DNA from: Burkholderiales bacterium
GTDB lineage: Bacteria; Pseudomonadota; Gammaproteobacteria; Burkholderiales; Burkholderiaceae_E
DNA: 64,000 nt
Direction: 5' to 3'
Assembly (NCBI GenBank): GCA_026399875.1
Contig: JAPLQF010000011.1
Span: 1 to 64,000 of the forward strand
In this document: positions 24,501 through 33,280 of the stretch, piece by piece
How the letters are laid out: each line of letters starts with the position of its first letter
Position numbering within the stretch: position 1 is the first letter of the stretch
Program-made: the position numbers and the translations under genes
The notes under the pieces: generated by a model
Databases searched by the model: none
Seen by the model: the letters and a program-made list of their open reading frames with translations, nothing else
What the model was told of the DNA's origin: nothing

Positions 24501-26093
24501 GTGTCCCCAAGCAGCCTTTTCAAGCGCTCGGCAGCCGCCTTTCTGGTCGGTGCCGCTCTGACGGCGGCAGCGCCGGCCTCAGCACAGCAGACCGTCCTGC
24601 GGGTGGTTCCGCACTCCAACCTGGCGGTGCTCGACCCGATCTGGACCACCGCCTACATGAGCCGCAACCACGGCTACATGATCTACGACACCCTCTTCGG
24701 TACCGACGAAAAGGGCGTGATCAAGCCGCAGATGGTCGAGTCCTGGACCGAAAGCCCCGACCACCGCCTGTGGACCTTCAAACTGCGCAAGGGTCTGGAG
24801 TTCCATGACGGCAAGCCGGTGACCCCGGACGACGTGATCGCCTCGCTGCAGCGCTGGGGCAAGCGTGATGCCATGGGCTCGGCCCTCTTCCAGTTCGTGC
24901 AGCGCATGGACTCGCCGGCACCCGACACTTTCCGGATCTTTCTGGGCGAGGCCTGCGGCTTCATGCTCGAGGCCCTCGGCAAGCCGTCTTCGAGCGTGCC
25001 CTTCATCATGCCCAAGCGGGTCGCCGATACCGACGCCTTCAAGCAGATCGAGGAATACGTCGGTTCGGGCCCCTACATCTTCAAGGCTGATGAATTCAAG
25101 CCGGGCGACAAGGCGGTCTACCTCAAGAACACCAAATACGTGCCGCGCAGCGAAGCACCGTCGGGCACCACCGGCGGCAAGCGGGTCTATGTCGATCGGG
25201 TCGAGTGGAACCTCGCCCTGCGTGACACCCAGGCACAGGTCAGCGCCCTGCAAAAAGGCGAAGTCGACATCATCGAAGCACTCGGCTTCGACCACTTCGA
25301 GACCGTCAAGAAAGACGACACCCTGCAGATGCCGAAATACGCGACTTATGGCCTGCAGTACATGGCGCGCTTCAATCACCTGAACAAACCCTTCGATAAT
25401 CCGAAGGTGCGCGAGGCAGCGATTGCCGCCTTCAGCCAGGAAGCGTTCCTTCGCGCCCAGGTCGGTGTCAAGGAACTCTACAAACCCTGCGGCTCGATGT
25501 TCATCTGCAATACGCCTTATGGCAGCACCGCCGGCAGCGACATCCAGATGAAGTCGAACATGAAGAAGGCGCAGGACCTGCTCAAGGCCTCGGGCTACGA
25601 CGGCACCCCGATCGTGCTGATGAAGCCGACCGACCTCGCCTCGATCCAGAAGCTGCCCGACGTCGGTGCCCAGCTGTTGCGTCAGGCCGGCTTCAAGGTC
25701 GACCTGCAGGCCATGGACTGGCAGACCCTGGTCGGACGTCGGGCCAAGAGAGACCCGATCGACAAGGGCGGCTGGCATATGTTCATGACCGCGTGGCAGG
25801 CCTTCGATGTCTGGAGCCCGATCGCCAACCCGACCACCGACACCCGCGGCGAGAAGTCGACCTGGTTCGGCTGGGCGACCGACGACAAGATGGTGGTGTT
25901 GCGCAACCAGTTCATGCGGGCGACCGACGAAGCCGAGAAGAAGAAGCTGGCCGACCAGATGCATGCCCGCATGTATGAGATCGGCACGCACGTGATCCTT
26001 GGCGAGTACAACCAGCCAATGGCCGCGCGCAAGAACATCTCGGGCTTTTTCGTGACCAATGGCAACATCTACTGGAACCTGAAGAAGAACTGA
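24501..26093 (+). CDS. Peptide-type ABC transporter substrate-binding protein (SBP family 5)
   Basis: A 530-aa periplasmic receptor beginning with GTG after AGGAGCCCCAAAA. A signal peptide (FLVGAALTAAAPASAQ) is followed by SBP_bac_5 features: LDPIWTTAYMSRNHGYMIYDTL, VESWTESPDHRLWTFKLRKGLEFHDG split across strands, and GSGPYIFKADEFKPG. The family binds oligopeptides, opines, nickel or glutathione. Its gene overlaps the first permease gene by one base (TGATG), so the four transporter genes form one operon. Confidence 0.93.
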   Translation: MSPSSLFKRSAAAFLVGAALTAAAPASAQQTVLRVVPHSNLAVLDPIWTTAYMSRNHGYMIYDTLFGTDEKGVIKPQMVESWTESPDHRLWTFKLRKGLEFHDGKPVTPDDVIASLQRWGKRDAMGSALFQFVQRMDSPAPDTFRIFLGEACGFMLEALGKPSSSVPFIMPKRVADTDAFKQIEEYVGSGPYIFKADEFKPGDKAVYLKNTKYVPRSEAPSGTTGGKRVYVDRVEWNLALRDTQAQVSALQKGEVDIIEALGFDHFETVKKDDTLQMPKYATYGLQYMARFNHLNKPFDNPKVREAAIAAFSQEAFLRAQVGVKELYKPCGSMFICNTPYGSTAGSDIQMKSNMKKAQDLLKASGYDGTPIVLMKPTDLASIQKLPDVGAQLLRQAGFKVDLQAMDWQTLVGRRAKRDPIDKGGWHMFMTAWQAFDVWSPIANPTTDTRGEKSTWFGWATDDKMVVLRNQFMRATDEAEKKKLADQMHARMYEIGTHVILGEYNQPMAARKNISGFFVTNGNIYWNLKKN

Positions 26094-27034
26094 TGTTTGC
26101 CTTCCTCGCCCGCCGGCTGGCGGCGACGATCCCGGTGCTGGTGGTCGTTGCCGTCCTTGTTTTCCTGATGTTGCGGCTGACCCCCGGTGATCCGGCCGCT
26201 GTGCTGGCGGGAGACGCGGCCAGTCCCGAGCAGATCGCGCAGATCCGCGAGGGGCTTGGCCTCGACAAGTCGATTCCGGAGCAGTTCGTCATCTGGGCCA
26301 ACCGGATGCTGCATGGCGACCTCGGCAGGTCGTATTACTACAAGACCGAGGTCACCACGCTGGTCGCCCAGCGTCTCGAACCCACCCTGTCGCTCACCGT
26401 CGTGACCATCATCGTGGCGGTGCTGGTCGCGGTGCCGCTGGGCGTGCTCGCCGCGTGGCGCTTCGGTGGCTGGCTCGACCGCATGCTGATGGGCTTTTCG
26501 GTGATGGGTTTTTCGGTGCCGGTCTTCGTGCTGGCCTATCTGCTGATCTGGGGCGTGTCGCTCAAGCTCGGATGGCTGCCGGTGCAGGGCTACAAGCGGA
26601 TTGCCGACGGGCTGGGGCCCTGGTTCATCCATCTGATGCTGCCGGCGATCACTCTGTCGGTGGTCTATATCGCGCTGATCGCGCGGGTGACCCGGGCAGC
26701 CGTGCTCGAGACCCTGGGCGAGGACTACATCCGCACCGCGCGGGCCAAGGGTTTGCCCGAATCGAAGGTGCTGATGCGCCATGCACTGGCCAATGCCGCC
26801 GTGCCGATTGCCACCGTGATCGGTATCGGCATCGCGCTGCTGATCGGCGGGGTGGTGGTCACCGAGTCGGTCTATGCCATCCCGGGACTTGGGCGCCTGA
26901 CGGTCGATGCGGTCCTGGCGCGCGACTTCCCGACCATCCAGGGCGTGATCCTGTTCTTTTCCCTGGTCTATGTGGTGATCAACCTGCTGGTCGATCTGTC
27001 TTATGTCTTCTTCGATCCGCGCATCCGGTACTGA
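26093..27034 (+). CDS. Peptide-type ABC transporter permease (DppB-like)
   Basis: A 313-aa inner-membrane permease with six helices. It opens with RRLAATIPVLVVVAVLVFLMLRLTPGDPAA, the DppB/GsiC N-terminal pattern, and has the EAA-type loop TLGEDYIRTARAKGLPESKVLMRHAL that contacts the ATPase. VVVTESVYAIPGLGRL near the end is also typical. It pairs with the next gene to form the translocation channel. Confidence 0.94.
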   Translation: MFAFLARRLAATIPVLVVVAVLVFLMLRLTPGDPAAVLAGDAASPEQIAQIREGLGLDKSIPEQFVIWANRMLHGDLGRSYYYKTEVTTLVAQRLEPTLSLTVVTIIVAVLVAVPLGVLAAWRFGGWLDRMLMGFSVMGFSVPVFVLAYLLIWGVSLKLGWLPVQGYKRIADGLGPWFIHLMLPAITLSVVYIALIARVTRAAVLETLGEDYIRTARAKGLPESKVLMRHALANAAVPIATVIGIGIALLIGGVVVTESVYAIPGLGRLTVDAVLARDFPTIQGVILFFSLVYVVINLLVDLSYVFFDPRIRY

Positions 27035-27035
27035 C

Positions 27036-28007
27036 ATGGCTTTCTCGGCACCCCCTGTTCCGGCTCCCGCATCAGGCACTGCGGCACCCGACTTCGAAGC
27101 CCTGTCGGTCGAGTCGGCGACCGTCGTCGCCCAGCCCTCGCTGTGGCAGCGGGTACGACGCAACGGATCAGTGCGGCTGGGCGGCGCGGCGCTGCTGCTG
27201 CTGGTGGCGATTGCCCTTGCCGCGCCCTGGCTGGGCACGGTCGACCCCTCGCTTTTCGATCCGGCCAGCCGTGATCTGCTGCCGGGCAAGTCGGGGGAGA
27301 TCACCACGCTCGAGGGCGAGACGATCGAGCACACCTTTCGCATGGGCTCCGACAGCTTCGGTCGCGACATCTACAGCCGCGTGGTCTACGGCACCCGGGT
27401 GTCGCTGCTGGTGGGTCTGTTCACCGCGGTGGTCGCGATCACTTTCGGCACCCTGCTGGGCCTGATGGCGGGCTATCTGCGCTGGCTCGACGGCATCCTG
27501 ATGCGGGTGATGGATGGCCTGATGTCGATCCCGGCCATCCTGATCGCGATCGCGCTGGTGGCGATGTGGCGCGGCAGTCTGCTCACCGTGGTGATCGCGA
27601 TTGCGATCCCCGAAATTCCGCGAGTCACGCGGCTGGTGCGGTCGCTGGTGCTGACGATTCGCGAGGAGCCTTATGTCGAGGCGGCGATCTCGCTGGGCAC
27701 GCCCACCTGGAAGATCATGCTTCGTCACATCCTGCCCAATACCGTGGCACCGCTGATCGTGCAGGGCACCTTCATCTGCGCCTCGGGCATCCTGGTCGAG
27801 GCGATCCTGTCGTTTCTCGGCGTGGGCCTGCCGCCCGATATTCCGACCTGGGGCAATGTGATGGCCGAAGGTCGCAGCCAGTTCAATGAATTTCCGCACA
27901 ACATCTTTTTCCCTGGGATCTTTCTCGCGGTCACGGTGCTGGCGGTCAATATTCTGGGTGATGGGCTTCGCGACACGCTCGACCCCAAGATGGCCAAGCG
28001 GGTATGA
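27036..28007 (+). CDS. Peptide-type ABC transporter permease (DppC-like)
   Basis: A 323-aa permease. The first 45 residues are cytosolic and Pro/Ala-rich, then six helices follow. DppC features are HTFRMGSDSFGRDIYSRVVYG, the EAA loop EEPYVEAAISLGTPTWKIMLRHILPN and EAILSFLGVGLPPDIPTWG. The start at 27036 lies just after the preceding stop. Its last codons overlap the ATPase start by ATGA. Confidence 0.94.
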   Translation: MAFSAPPVPAPASGTAAPDFEALSVESATVVAQPSLWQRVRRNGSVRLGGAALLLLVAIALAAPWLGTVDPSLFDPASRDLLPGKSGEITTLEGETIEHTFRMGSDSFGRDIYSRVVYGTRVSLLVGLFTAVVAITFGTLLGLMAGYLRWLDGILMRVMDGLMSIPAILIAIALVAMWRGSLLTVVIAIAIPEIPRVTRLVRSLVLTIREEPYVEAAISLGTPTWKIMLRHILPNTVAPLIVQGTFICASGILVEAILSFLGVGLPPDIPTWGNVMAEGRSQFNEFPHNIFFPGIFLAVTVLAVNILGDGLRDTLDPKMAKRV

Positions 28008-29656
28008 CCATGGCGTTCAAACACGAAGGCAGCGAGCGGGCCGACACGCCTGTCCTCGAAGTCCACGAGCTCACTATCGGCCTGCCCAGCGGCAGCGACC
28101 GGTCATCGGCGGTGCAAAAGGTGTCGTTTTCGGTCGGGCGCGGTGAAATCGTCTGCCTGGTGGGTGAATCGGGCTCCGGCAAATCGGTGATTGCGCAATC
28201 GGTGATGGGGCTTCTGCCCAAGTCGCTGCCGGTGCGCGGCGGGCGCATCCTGCTGCAGGGCGAAGACATCACCCACGCCCCTCAGGCCCGTTTGCGCGAG
28301 CTGCGGGCCACCCGTATGTCGATGATCTTCCAGGAACCGATGACCGCCCTCAACCCGGTCATGACCTGCGGCGATCAGATCGACGAGGTGCTGGCCGAGC
28401 ACACCTCGCTGTCAGCGAGCGAGCGCAGGGCCAATGTCCGCGCAATCATTGGCGAGGTGCTGCTGCCCGATCCCGACCGCATCATCGCGAGTTATCCGCA
28501 CCAGCTGTCGGGCGGCCAGCGCCAGCGCATCGTGATCGCGATGGCGCTGGTGCTCGACCCGGTGCTGCTGATCGCCGATGAGCCGACCACCGCACTCGAT
28601 GTGACCACCCAGGCGCAGATCCTGCGGCTGATCCTCGAGCTGCAGAAGAACCATGGCACCGGCGTGCTCTTCATCACCCACGACTTCGGTGTCGTGGCCG
28701 AGGTGGCCAACCGGGTGGCGGTGCTGCGGCTGGGCGATCTGGTCGAGATCGGACCGCGCGATGACGTGCTCAAGCGCCCGCGCCACGATTACACCCGGAT
28801 GCTGATGAGTGCGGTGCCCAAGCTCGAGGTGGTCGAGCGAGCCGAGGTGCCGGGCGCACCGGTGGTGCTCGAGGTGGCCGGGCTCGACAAGACCTATTTT
28901 TCGAAGCGCTGGCTTGGCGCAGATCGCAGTGTGGTGGCCGCTACCGACGTCAACTTTTCGATCCGGCGCGGCCGCACGCTGGGCATCGTCGGCGAATCGG
29001 GCTCGGGCAAATCGACGGTCGCACGCTGCATCGTGCGTCTGATCGACCCCACCGGCGGCAGTATCCTGCTGTCGGGCGACGACATCGCCACCAAGTCGAG
29101 CAGCGCGCTGCAGGCGGTTCGCAAGCGCGTCCAGATTGTCTTCCAGGATCCCTATCGATCGCTCAACCCGCGGCGCACGGTGGCCGAGGCCATGATCGAA
29201 GGACCGATGAATTTCGGTCTGGGGCGCACCGAAGCCCTGGCACGGGCCCGCAATCTGATCGAGCTGGTCCGCATGCCGGCGAGCTCGCTCGAGCGCTATC
29301 CGCATCAGTTTTCGGGCGGCCAGCGCCAGCGCATCTGCATCGCGCGTGCGCTCGCCATGGAGCCGGAGCTGCTGGTGGCCGACGAGGCGGTCTCGGCGCT
29401 GGACGTCTCGGTGCAGGCCCAGGTGCTCACGCTGCTGGCCGACATCCGCGAGCGGCTGAACCTTGCCATGCTCTTCATCACCCACGATCTGCGGGTGGCG
29501 GCGCAGGTCTGCGATGACGTGGCGGTGATGTCGAAGGGGCGCGTGGTCGAGTGCGGCACGGCCACCCAGGTATTCACCGCGCCGCGCCATGACTACACCC
29601 GAGCGCTGTTCGATGCGGCACCAGGACGCGACTTCGATTTCGGGGTGGCCGCCTGA
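28004..29656 (+). CDS. Fused double-ATPase subunit of the peptide ABC importer (DppD-DppF type)
   Basis: A 550-aa protein with two complete ABC ATPase domains. Domain 1 has Walker [13 protein letters not shown], signature LSGGQRQRI and Walker [13 protein letters not shown]. Domain 2 has [21 protein letters not shown] and [12 protein letters not shown]. Both carry H-loops (ITHDFG and ITHDLR). The fusion replaces the separate DppD and DppF subunits. Transport of a peptide-like substrate is inferred from the operon; the neighbouring amidase and M81 peptidase suggest what happens after uptake. Confidence 0.94.
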   Translation: MTMAFKHEGSERADTPVLEVHELTIGLPSGSDRSSAVQKVSFSVGRGEIVCLVGESGSGKSVIAQSVMGLLPKSLPVRGGRILLQGEDITHAPQARLRELRATRMSMIFQEPMTALNPVMTCGDQIDEVLAEHTSLSASERRANVRAIIGEVLLPDPDRIIASYPHQLSGGQRQRIVIAMALVLDPVLLIADEPTTALDVTTQAQILRLILELQKNHGTGVLFITHDFGVVAEVANRVAVLRLGDLVEIGPRDDVLKRPRHDYTRMLMSAVPKLEVVERAEVPGAPVVLEVAGLDKTYFSKRWLGADRSVVAATDVNFSIRRGRTLGIVGESGSGKSTVARCIVRLIDPTGGSILLSGDDIATKSSSALQAVRKRVQIVFQDPYRSLNPRRTVAEAMIEGPMNFGLGRTEALARARNLIELVRMPASSLERYPHQFSGGQRQRICIARALAMEPELLVADEAVSALDVSVQAQVLTLLADIRERLNLAMLFITHDLRVAAQVCDDVAVMSKGRVVECGTATQVFTAPRHDYTRALFDAAPGRDFDFGVAA

Positions 29657-30445
29657 TCAGGCGTTCGGGTCGCCCGTTGCGCGACGCCGAACACCGACCT
29701 CGCCGCTGATGATCCGCTCGGACGGCGATCCGGCGGCACGTTCGATGATCAGTGCGCCGTCGTCATCAACGCCCAATGCCCGCGCCGGCTCGCGTTGGCC
29801 GTCGGGGCGCAGCAGATCGATCGGATGACCGGCCAGCATGTCAAGGCGTCGCCAGTGTTTCAAAAATGGGGTCAGACCCCGTTTTTCGAATTCGACGAAA
29901 GCCGCGCAGATCGCCGCGCCGAATTCCTGCGCGAGCGGCACTCGCGCCGGCACCGACGCGCCATCGAAGAAGGCGGTCACCGGCTGGCCGAGATCGGCCG
30001 ATGCGGGCGCAGCAGCCAGATTGAGCCCACAGCCGACCACCGTGCGAGTCAGATGACCGATATGCCGGACCTCGACCAGAATGCCGCCGGCCTTGGCCAC
30101 ACCGCCGGGCACCTCGCAGTAGAGGTCGTTGGGCCATTTCAGCAGCGGGCGGGCGCCGTGACCGGCGAGCACCTGCGCGAGCGCGACGCCGACCGCCAGC
30201 GGAAAGCCGAGTTGCAACACGCGGTTTGCGTTGCGTTCGATCGCCACCGAAAACGTGAGCGTCTGCTGTCCGTCGGACAACCACTGACGCCCGTTTCGGC
30301 CCCGACCAGCGAGCTGACGGTCGGCCAGCAGGAGGATCGGCGGCCTCGACGCCTGCTGGTCGGCCGGCGCAAGCAGGGGTCGACGCATCAGCTCGAGACT
30401 GGTCGAATCGATGCTGTCGATGTGCTCGAAATCGGGCGGGGCCAT
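29657..30445 (-). CDS. birA: Biotin–[acetyl-CoA-carboxylase] ligase, monofunctional
   Basis: A 262-aa biotin protein ligase. The biotinyl-AMP loop GRGRNGRQW is at residues 47-55 and KWPND at 103-107; AGGILVE and VVGCGLNL follow. It lacks the N-terminal DNA-binding domain of E. coli BirA, so it should not act as a repressor. It would biotinylate carboxyl-carrier domains, including Lys631 of the large carboxylase at 44.4-49.9 kb. Its stop is directly adjacent to the ABC ATPase stop. A 25-bp palindrome at 29862-29886 is embedded in frame and encodes KRGLTPFL. Confidence 0.92.
   Translation of the reverse strand: MAPPDFEHIDSIDSTSLELMRRPLLAPADQQASRPPILLLADRQLAGRGRNGRQWLSDGQQTLTFSVAIERNANRVLQLGFPLAVGVALAQVLAGHGARPLLKWPNDLYCEVPGGVAKAGGILVEVRHIGHLTRTVVGCGLNLAAAPASADLGQPVTAFFDGASVPARVPLAQEFGAAICAAFVEFEKRGLTPFLKHWRRLDMLAGHPIDLLRPDGQREPARALGVDDDGALIIERAAGSPSERIISGEVGVRRRATGDPNA
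29862..29886. repeat. Palindrome of the GGGGTC-A-GACCCC repeat type inside birA
   Basis: Arms aaaaatggggtc (29862-29873) and gaccccgttttt (29875-29886) flank a single A. They pair over 12 bp with one G·T wobble. The A-rich and T-rich outer parts with a GGGGTC core resemble a dispersed palindromic motif found in many proteobacterial genomes. It lies wholly within the birA coding frame. Confidence 0.85.
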
Positions 30446-30506
30446 CGTAATGTCTCGGATGCCTCAGACAATCTGCAGGCTGCCTGTTTACCATGAGCCA
30501 ACCTGG

Positions 30507-31649
30507 ATGATCGAACCGTCGCCACCCGAACGCCGATCAGACCGCCTGATGCGCGTGCTCGGCGCGGGATTCGTCGCCTCGATTATTGTGGCGACGCTGT
30601 ATCCGCTGAGCGACTGGAAGCTCCACGCCGGCAGCGCCTGGGCCTTCCTGTGGCAGGGCTTGCCGCGCTACTGGACCTGGTTCGACCTGCTGAGCAACCT
30701 GCTCGCCTATCTGCTGCTCGGACTGCTGCTCACCCTCGGCTGGCTCAAGCGGGCGCCGCGTGCCACCGCAGTCGGCGTCGTCGGCCTGTTCTGCGTGGCC
30801 CTGTCATTCGGACTCGAGGCGGCCCAGAGCTTTCTGCCGGGGCGGGTGCCGTCGCTGCTCGACTGGATCGCCAACAGTCTTGGTGCCCTGGTCGGCAGCT
30901 GGATCGGTATTCAGCTCAACCGGTCCGACCGGACCGGTCGTGGTCGGGTCTTGCCGGTCGCCGAGCGCTGGTTCGAGCAGGGACCACCCTTCGGTTGGGT
31001 GCTCCTGCTGCTGTGGATCTCGACGCAACTGGTGCCGCAGCGGCTGCTCTTTGCCACCGGCAATCTGCGCCCGCTGATGCAGGGCTTGATCAACGCCTTC
31101 GAACTGCCCGACCCGCCCGATCTGGCACTGCTGACCGAGGCACTCTGGGGCGACAGCGCGCCGGCAGTCTGGGGCGTGGCGATCGAAGCAGCCGTCGTGG
31201 TCTGTGCGGTCTGCGCCACCGGCTCGATTGCCTTCGCGCTGGTGCGCGGTTCGCGCCGCAGGCTGATCGTGCTGCTGAGCACAGCAGCCGCTGCCTTCGG
31301 ACTGCGCAGCATCGCCATGCAGGGGATCTACGGTTCGAATGAAGCGCTGGCCTGGCTCACGCCGGGTGCACAGGGCGGACTGCTGGTCGGCACGATCGTC
31401 CTGTATGGCCTGGAGACGCTCAGCCCGCGGGCGAGGGCGACGATCGCGCTGACCCTGCTGGCTGTCGGCACGCTGCTGGTGAACCTGGCGCCGCCTGACC
31501 GCTACTTCGAAGACGCGCTTGCCGGTATCAGCGCTGGAAGGCTGGTCAATCTGCAGGGGCTGCTGCGTCTGATCGCGCTCGTCTGGCCGCTGATCGCGCT
31601 CGTCTGGTTCTGGCGACGCGCCGGTGTTCACTCGGGCCGCTCGCTATAA
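30507..31649 (+). CDS. VanZ-like family membrane protein
   Basis: About 380 aa with eight to ten hydrophobic helices. The N-terminal half carries the VanZ pattern: FVASIIVATLYPLSDWK, FDLLSNLLAYLLLGLLL, LEAAQSFLPGRVPSLLDWIANSLGA. The second half is a further set of helices without a known domain. It starts near the divergent birA start; ATG at 30507 is preferred, with Met at 30549 as an alternative because no clear ribosome binding site is visible. Function of VanZ-like proteins outside teicoplanin resistance is unknown. Confidence 0.8.
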   Translation: MIEPSPPERRSDRLMRVLGAGFVASIIVATLYPLSDWKLHAGSAWAFLWQGLPRYWTWFDLLSNLLAYLLLGLLLTLGWLKRAPRATAVGVVGLFCVALSFGLEAAQSFLPGRVPSLLDWIANSLGALVGSWIGIQLNRSDRTGRGRVLPVAERWFEQGPPFGWVLLLLWISTQLVPQRLLFATGNLRPLMQGLINAFELPDPPDLALLTEALWGDSAPAVWGVAIEAAVVVCAVCATGSIAFALVRGSRRRLIVLLSTAAAAFGLRSIAMQGIYGSNEALAWLTPGAQGGLLVGTIVLYGLETLSPRARATIALTLLAVGTLLVNLAPPDRYFEDALAGISAGRLVNLQGLLRLIALVWPLIALVWFWRRAGVHSGRSL

Positions 31650-31678
31650 TCGGCGATTGATCCTGAAGGCAAGCTGCC

Positions 31679-31990
31679 GTGAGCCATTTCGCCAAGCACA
31701 TCTTCTTTTGCCTCAATGAGCGCACAGACGGCCGCGAATGCTGTGCCCACCAGGGCGCCGAAGCACTGCAGGTTCATGCCAAAAAGCGGGTCAAGGAACT
31801 CGGCCTGAGCGGCCCGGGGCAGGTTCGCGTCAACAAGGCAGGCTGCCTCGATCGCTGCGAACACGGCCCGGTCGCGGTCGTCTATCCCGAGGGCGTCTGG
31901 TACACCTTCGTCGACAAACTCGACATCGACGAGATCGTCGAGAAGCATCTGCGCGACGGTGAGCCGGTCGAGCGCCTGCGCATCGACTGA
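31679..31990 (+). CDS. Thioredoxin-like [2Fe-2S] ferredoxin
   Basis: A 103-aa protein starting with GTG. Cysteines at 11, 21, 22, 56 and 60 (FFCLNERTDGRECC and NKAGCLDRCEHGP) match the shethna-type thioredoxin-like ferredoxins. VAVVYPEGVWYTFVD and IDEIVEKHLRDG are conserved C-terminal parts. It would carry electrons to an unidentified partner. It sits 33 bp before a hydrolase gene, an arrangement common in Burkholderiales (established by general familiarity, not tested here). Confidence 0.9.
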   Translation: MSHFAKHIFFCLNERTDGRECCAHQGAEALQVHAKKRVKELGLSGPGQVRVNKAGCLDRCEHGPVAVVYPEGVWYTFVDKLDIDEIVEKHLRDGEPVERLRID

Positions 31991-32023
31991 TCCGACCGAC
32001 CCGACTCGATCAGGCCCTCCCCC

Positions 32024-32674
32024 ATGAACGCCCAAACCAGCGTGATCGGCCTGAACGGCGCTGCCGGGCGCATCGACGTTGCAATCGATCATCCGGCGCA
32101 GGGCGCGGTGCGGGGCATCGCCGTGATCGCGCACCCGCATCCGCTTTATGGCGGCACGCGCGACAACAAGGTCGTCCAGACCATGGCGCGGGCGCTGCTC
32201 GCGCTCGGCTTCGTCTGCTGGCGACCCGATTTCCGCGGCGTTGGCGATTCGGCCGGTGTGCATGACGAGGGCGGCGGCGAAACCGACGACCTGATCGTCG
32301 TTGTCGACGCCGCCCGTGCAGCGCAAGCCGAGGCCCACCCTGAAGCCGATGGTGCCGCGCTGCCCCTGGTACTCGCCGGTTTTTCCTTCGGCACCTTCGT
32401 GCTGTCGCGTGTCGCCGCGCGCCTTGCCGAGGCCGGCAAGCCGGCCTCCCGACTGGTTTTCATCGGCGCGGCCGCCTCGCGCTTCACGATCGAGACGGTA
32501 CCGGCCGACACCCTGGTCATCCACGGCGAGCTCGACGACACCGTGCCGCTGCAGTCGGTCCTCGACTGGGCCCGACCGCAGGACTTGCCGGTCGTGGTCA
32601 TTCCGGGTGCCGATCATTTCTTCCACCATCGATTAACCGGCCTCAAACAGCTGCTGCTGCGCGAGTTGCGATAA
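32024..32674 (+). CDS. Alpha/beta hydrolase (HPHPLYGG family)
   Basis: A 216-aa hydrolase. Family motifs are VIAHPHPLYGGTRDNKVVQTMA, WRPDFRGVGDSAG, nucleophile elbow AGFSFGTFV, IHGELDDTVPL with the acid, and PGADHFFHHRL with the histidine. Related proteins are annotated as small esterases or YfhR-like hydrolases. It is probably co-transcribed with the ferredoxin gene upstream and the small gene 9 bp downstream. Substrate unknown. Confidence 0.87.
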   Translation: MNAQTSVIGLNGAAGRIDVAIDHPAQGAVRGIAVIAHPHPLYGGTRDNKVVQTMARALLALGFVCWRPDFRGVGDSAGVHDEGGGETDDLIVVVDAARAAQAEAHPEADGAALPLVLAGFSFGTFVLSRVAARLAEAGKPASRLVFIGAAASRFTIETVPADTLVIHGELDDTVPLQSVLDWARPQDLPVVVIPGADHFFHHRLTGLKQLLLRELR

Positions 32675-32683
32675 GGGTTGCCA

Positions 32684-33205
32684 ATGGCTGAGCCACTCGA
32701 TCCCCGTCTGGTCTATGCCAGAACCGACGACACCGACGACTCCTCGCCTGCGGTCGCCCGCCTGACGCCGCCGGCGCGACGGCTGCTGCGTCTGATCGAC
32801 GGTCGGCGCGCGCTTGCCCAGCTGCCCAACCATGTCCGCCCGGGCGAACTGCCGGGTCTGCTCGACGAACTCGCGGCTTATGGGCTGATCGTGCTCTCGG
32901 GCATTCTCGAAGAGCTGCCCGCCGGCTGGACCAATGCCCGCGATCCGCGCCTTGACGATTTCAAGCTGCGTGTTCGCGGATCGGTCGAGCGCGAACTCGG
33001 GGCCTCCGGACGCGTGCTTGAAGCGCGACTCCAGGACTGCGTCAACATGACCGTGATGCGAGGAGTGCTGCGTGAAGTGATCGAGCTGGTCCGGATTCGC
33101 GCCAGCGCCGAGGCCGCCGATCGGGTTGCTGCGGCAGCCCAGGCTGCCAACACTGCCTGGGCACTGCGCGAATCCGGCGGTTCGCCCCCACCTTCGCGGG
33201 GCTGA
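32684..33205 (+). CDS. Hypothetical protein with N-terminal winged-helix-like segment
   Basis: A 173-aa soluble protein not recognised by name. Residues about 25-75 (LTPPARRLLRLIDGRRALAQ, then LPGLLDELAAYGLIVL) look like a small helix-turn-helix fold used in several Burkholderiales regulatory-type proteins. The rest is amphipathic helix with an Ala-rich stretch and a Pro-rich end. ATG at 32684 follows AAGGG. It follows the hydrolase by 9 bp. Confidence 0.75.
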   Translation: MAEPLDPRLVYARTDDTDDSSPAVARLTPPARRLLRLIDGRRALAQLPNHVRPGELPGLLDELAAYGLIVLSGILEELPAGWTNARDPRLDDFKLRVRGSVERELGASGRVLEARLQDCVNMTVMRGVLREVIELVRIRASAEAADRVAAAAQAANTAWALRESGGSPPPSRG

Positions 33206-33280
33206 GCCTCCCCCGCCGGTATAATCGGCCGTCCTTCACGACCATGTTTCGCCATTCAAGCGGCGAACGCCTCCCCCGAT

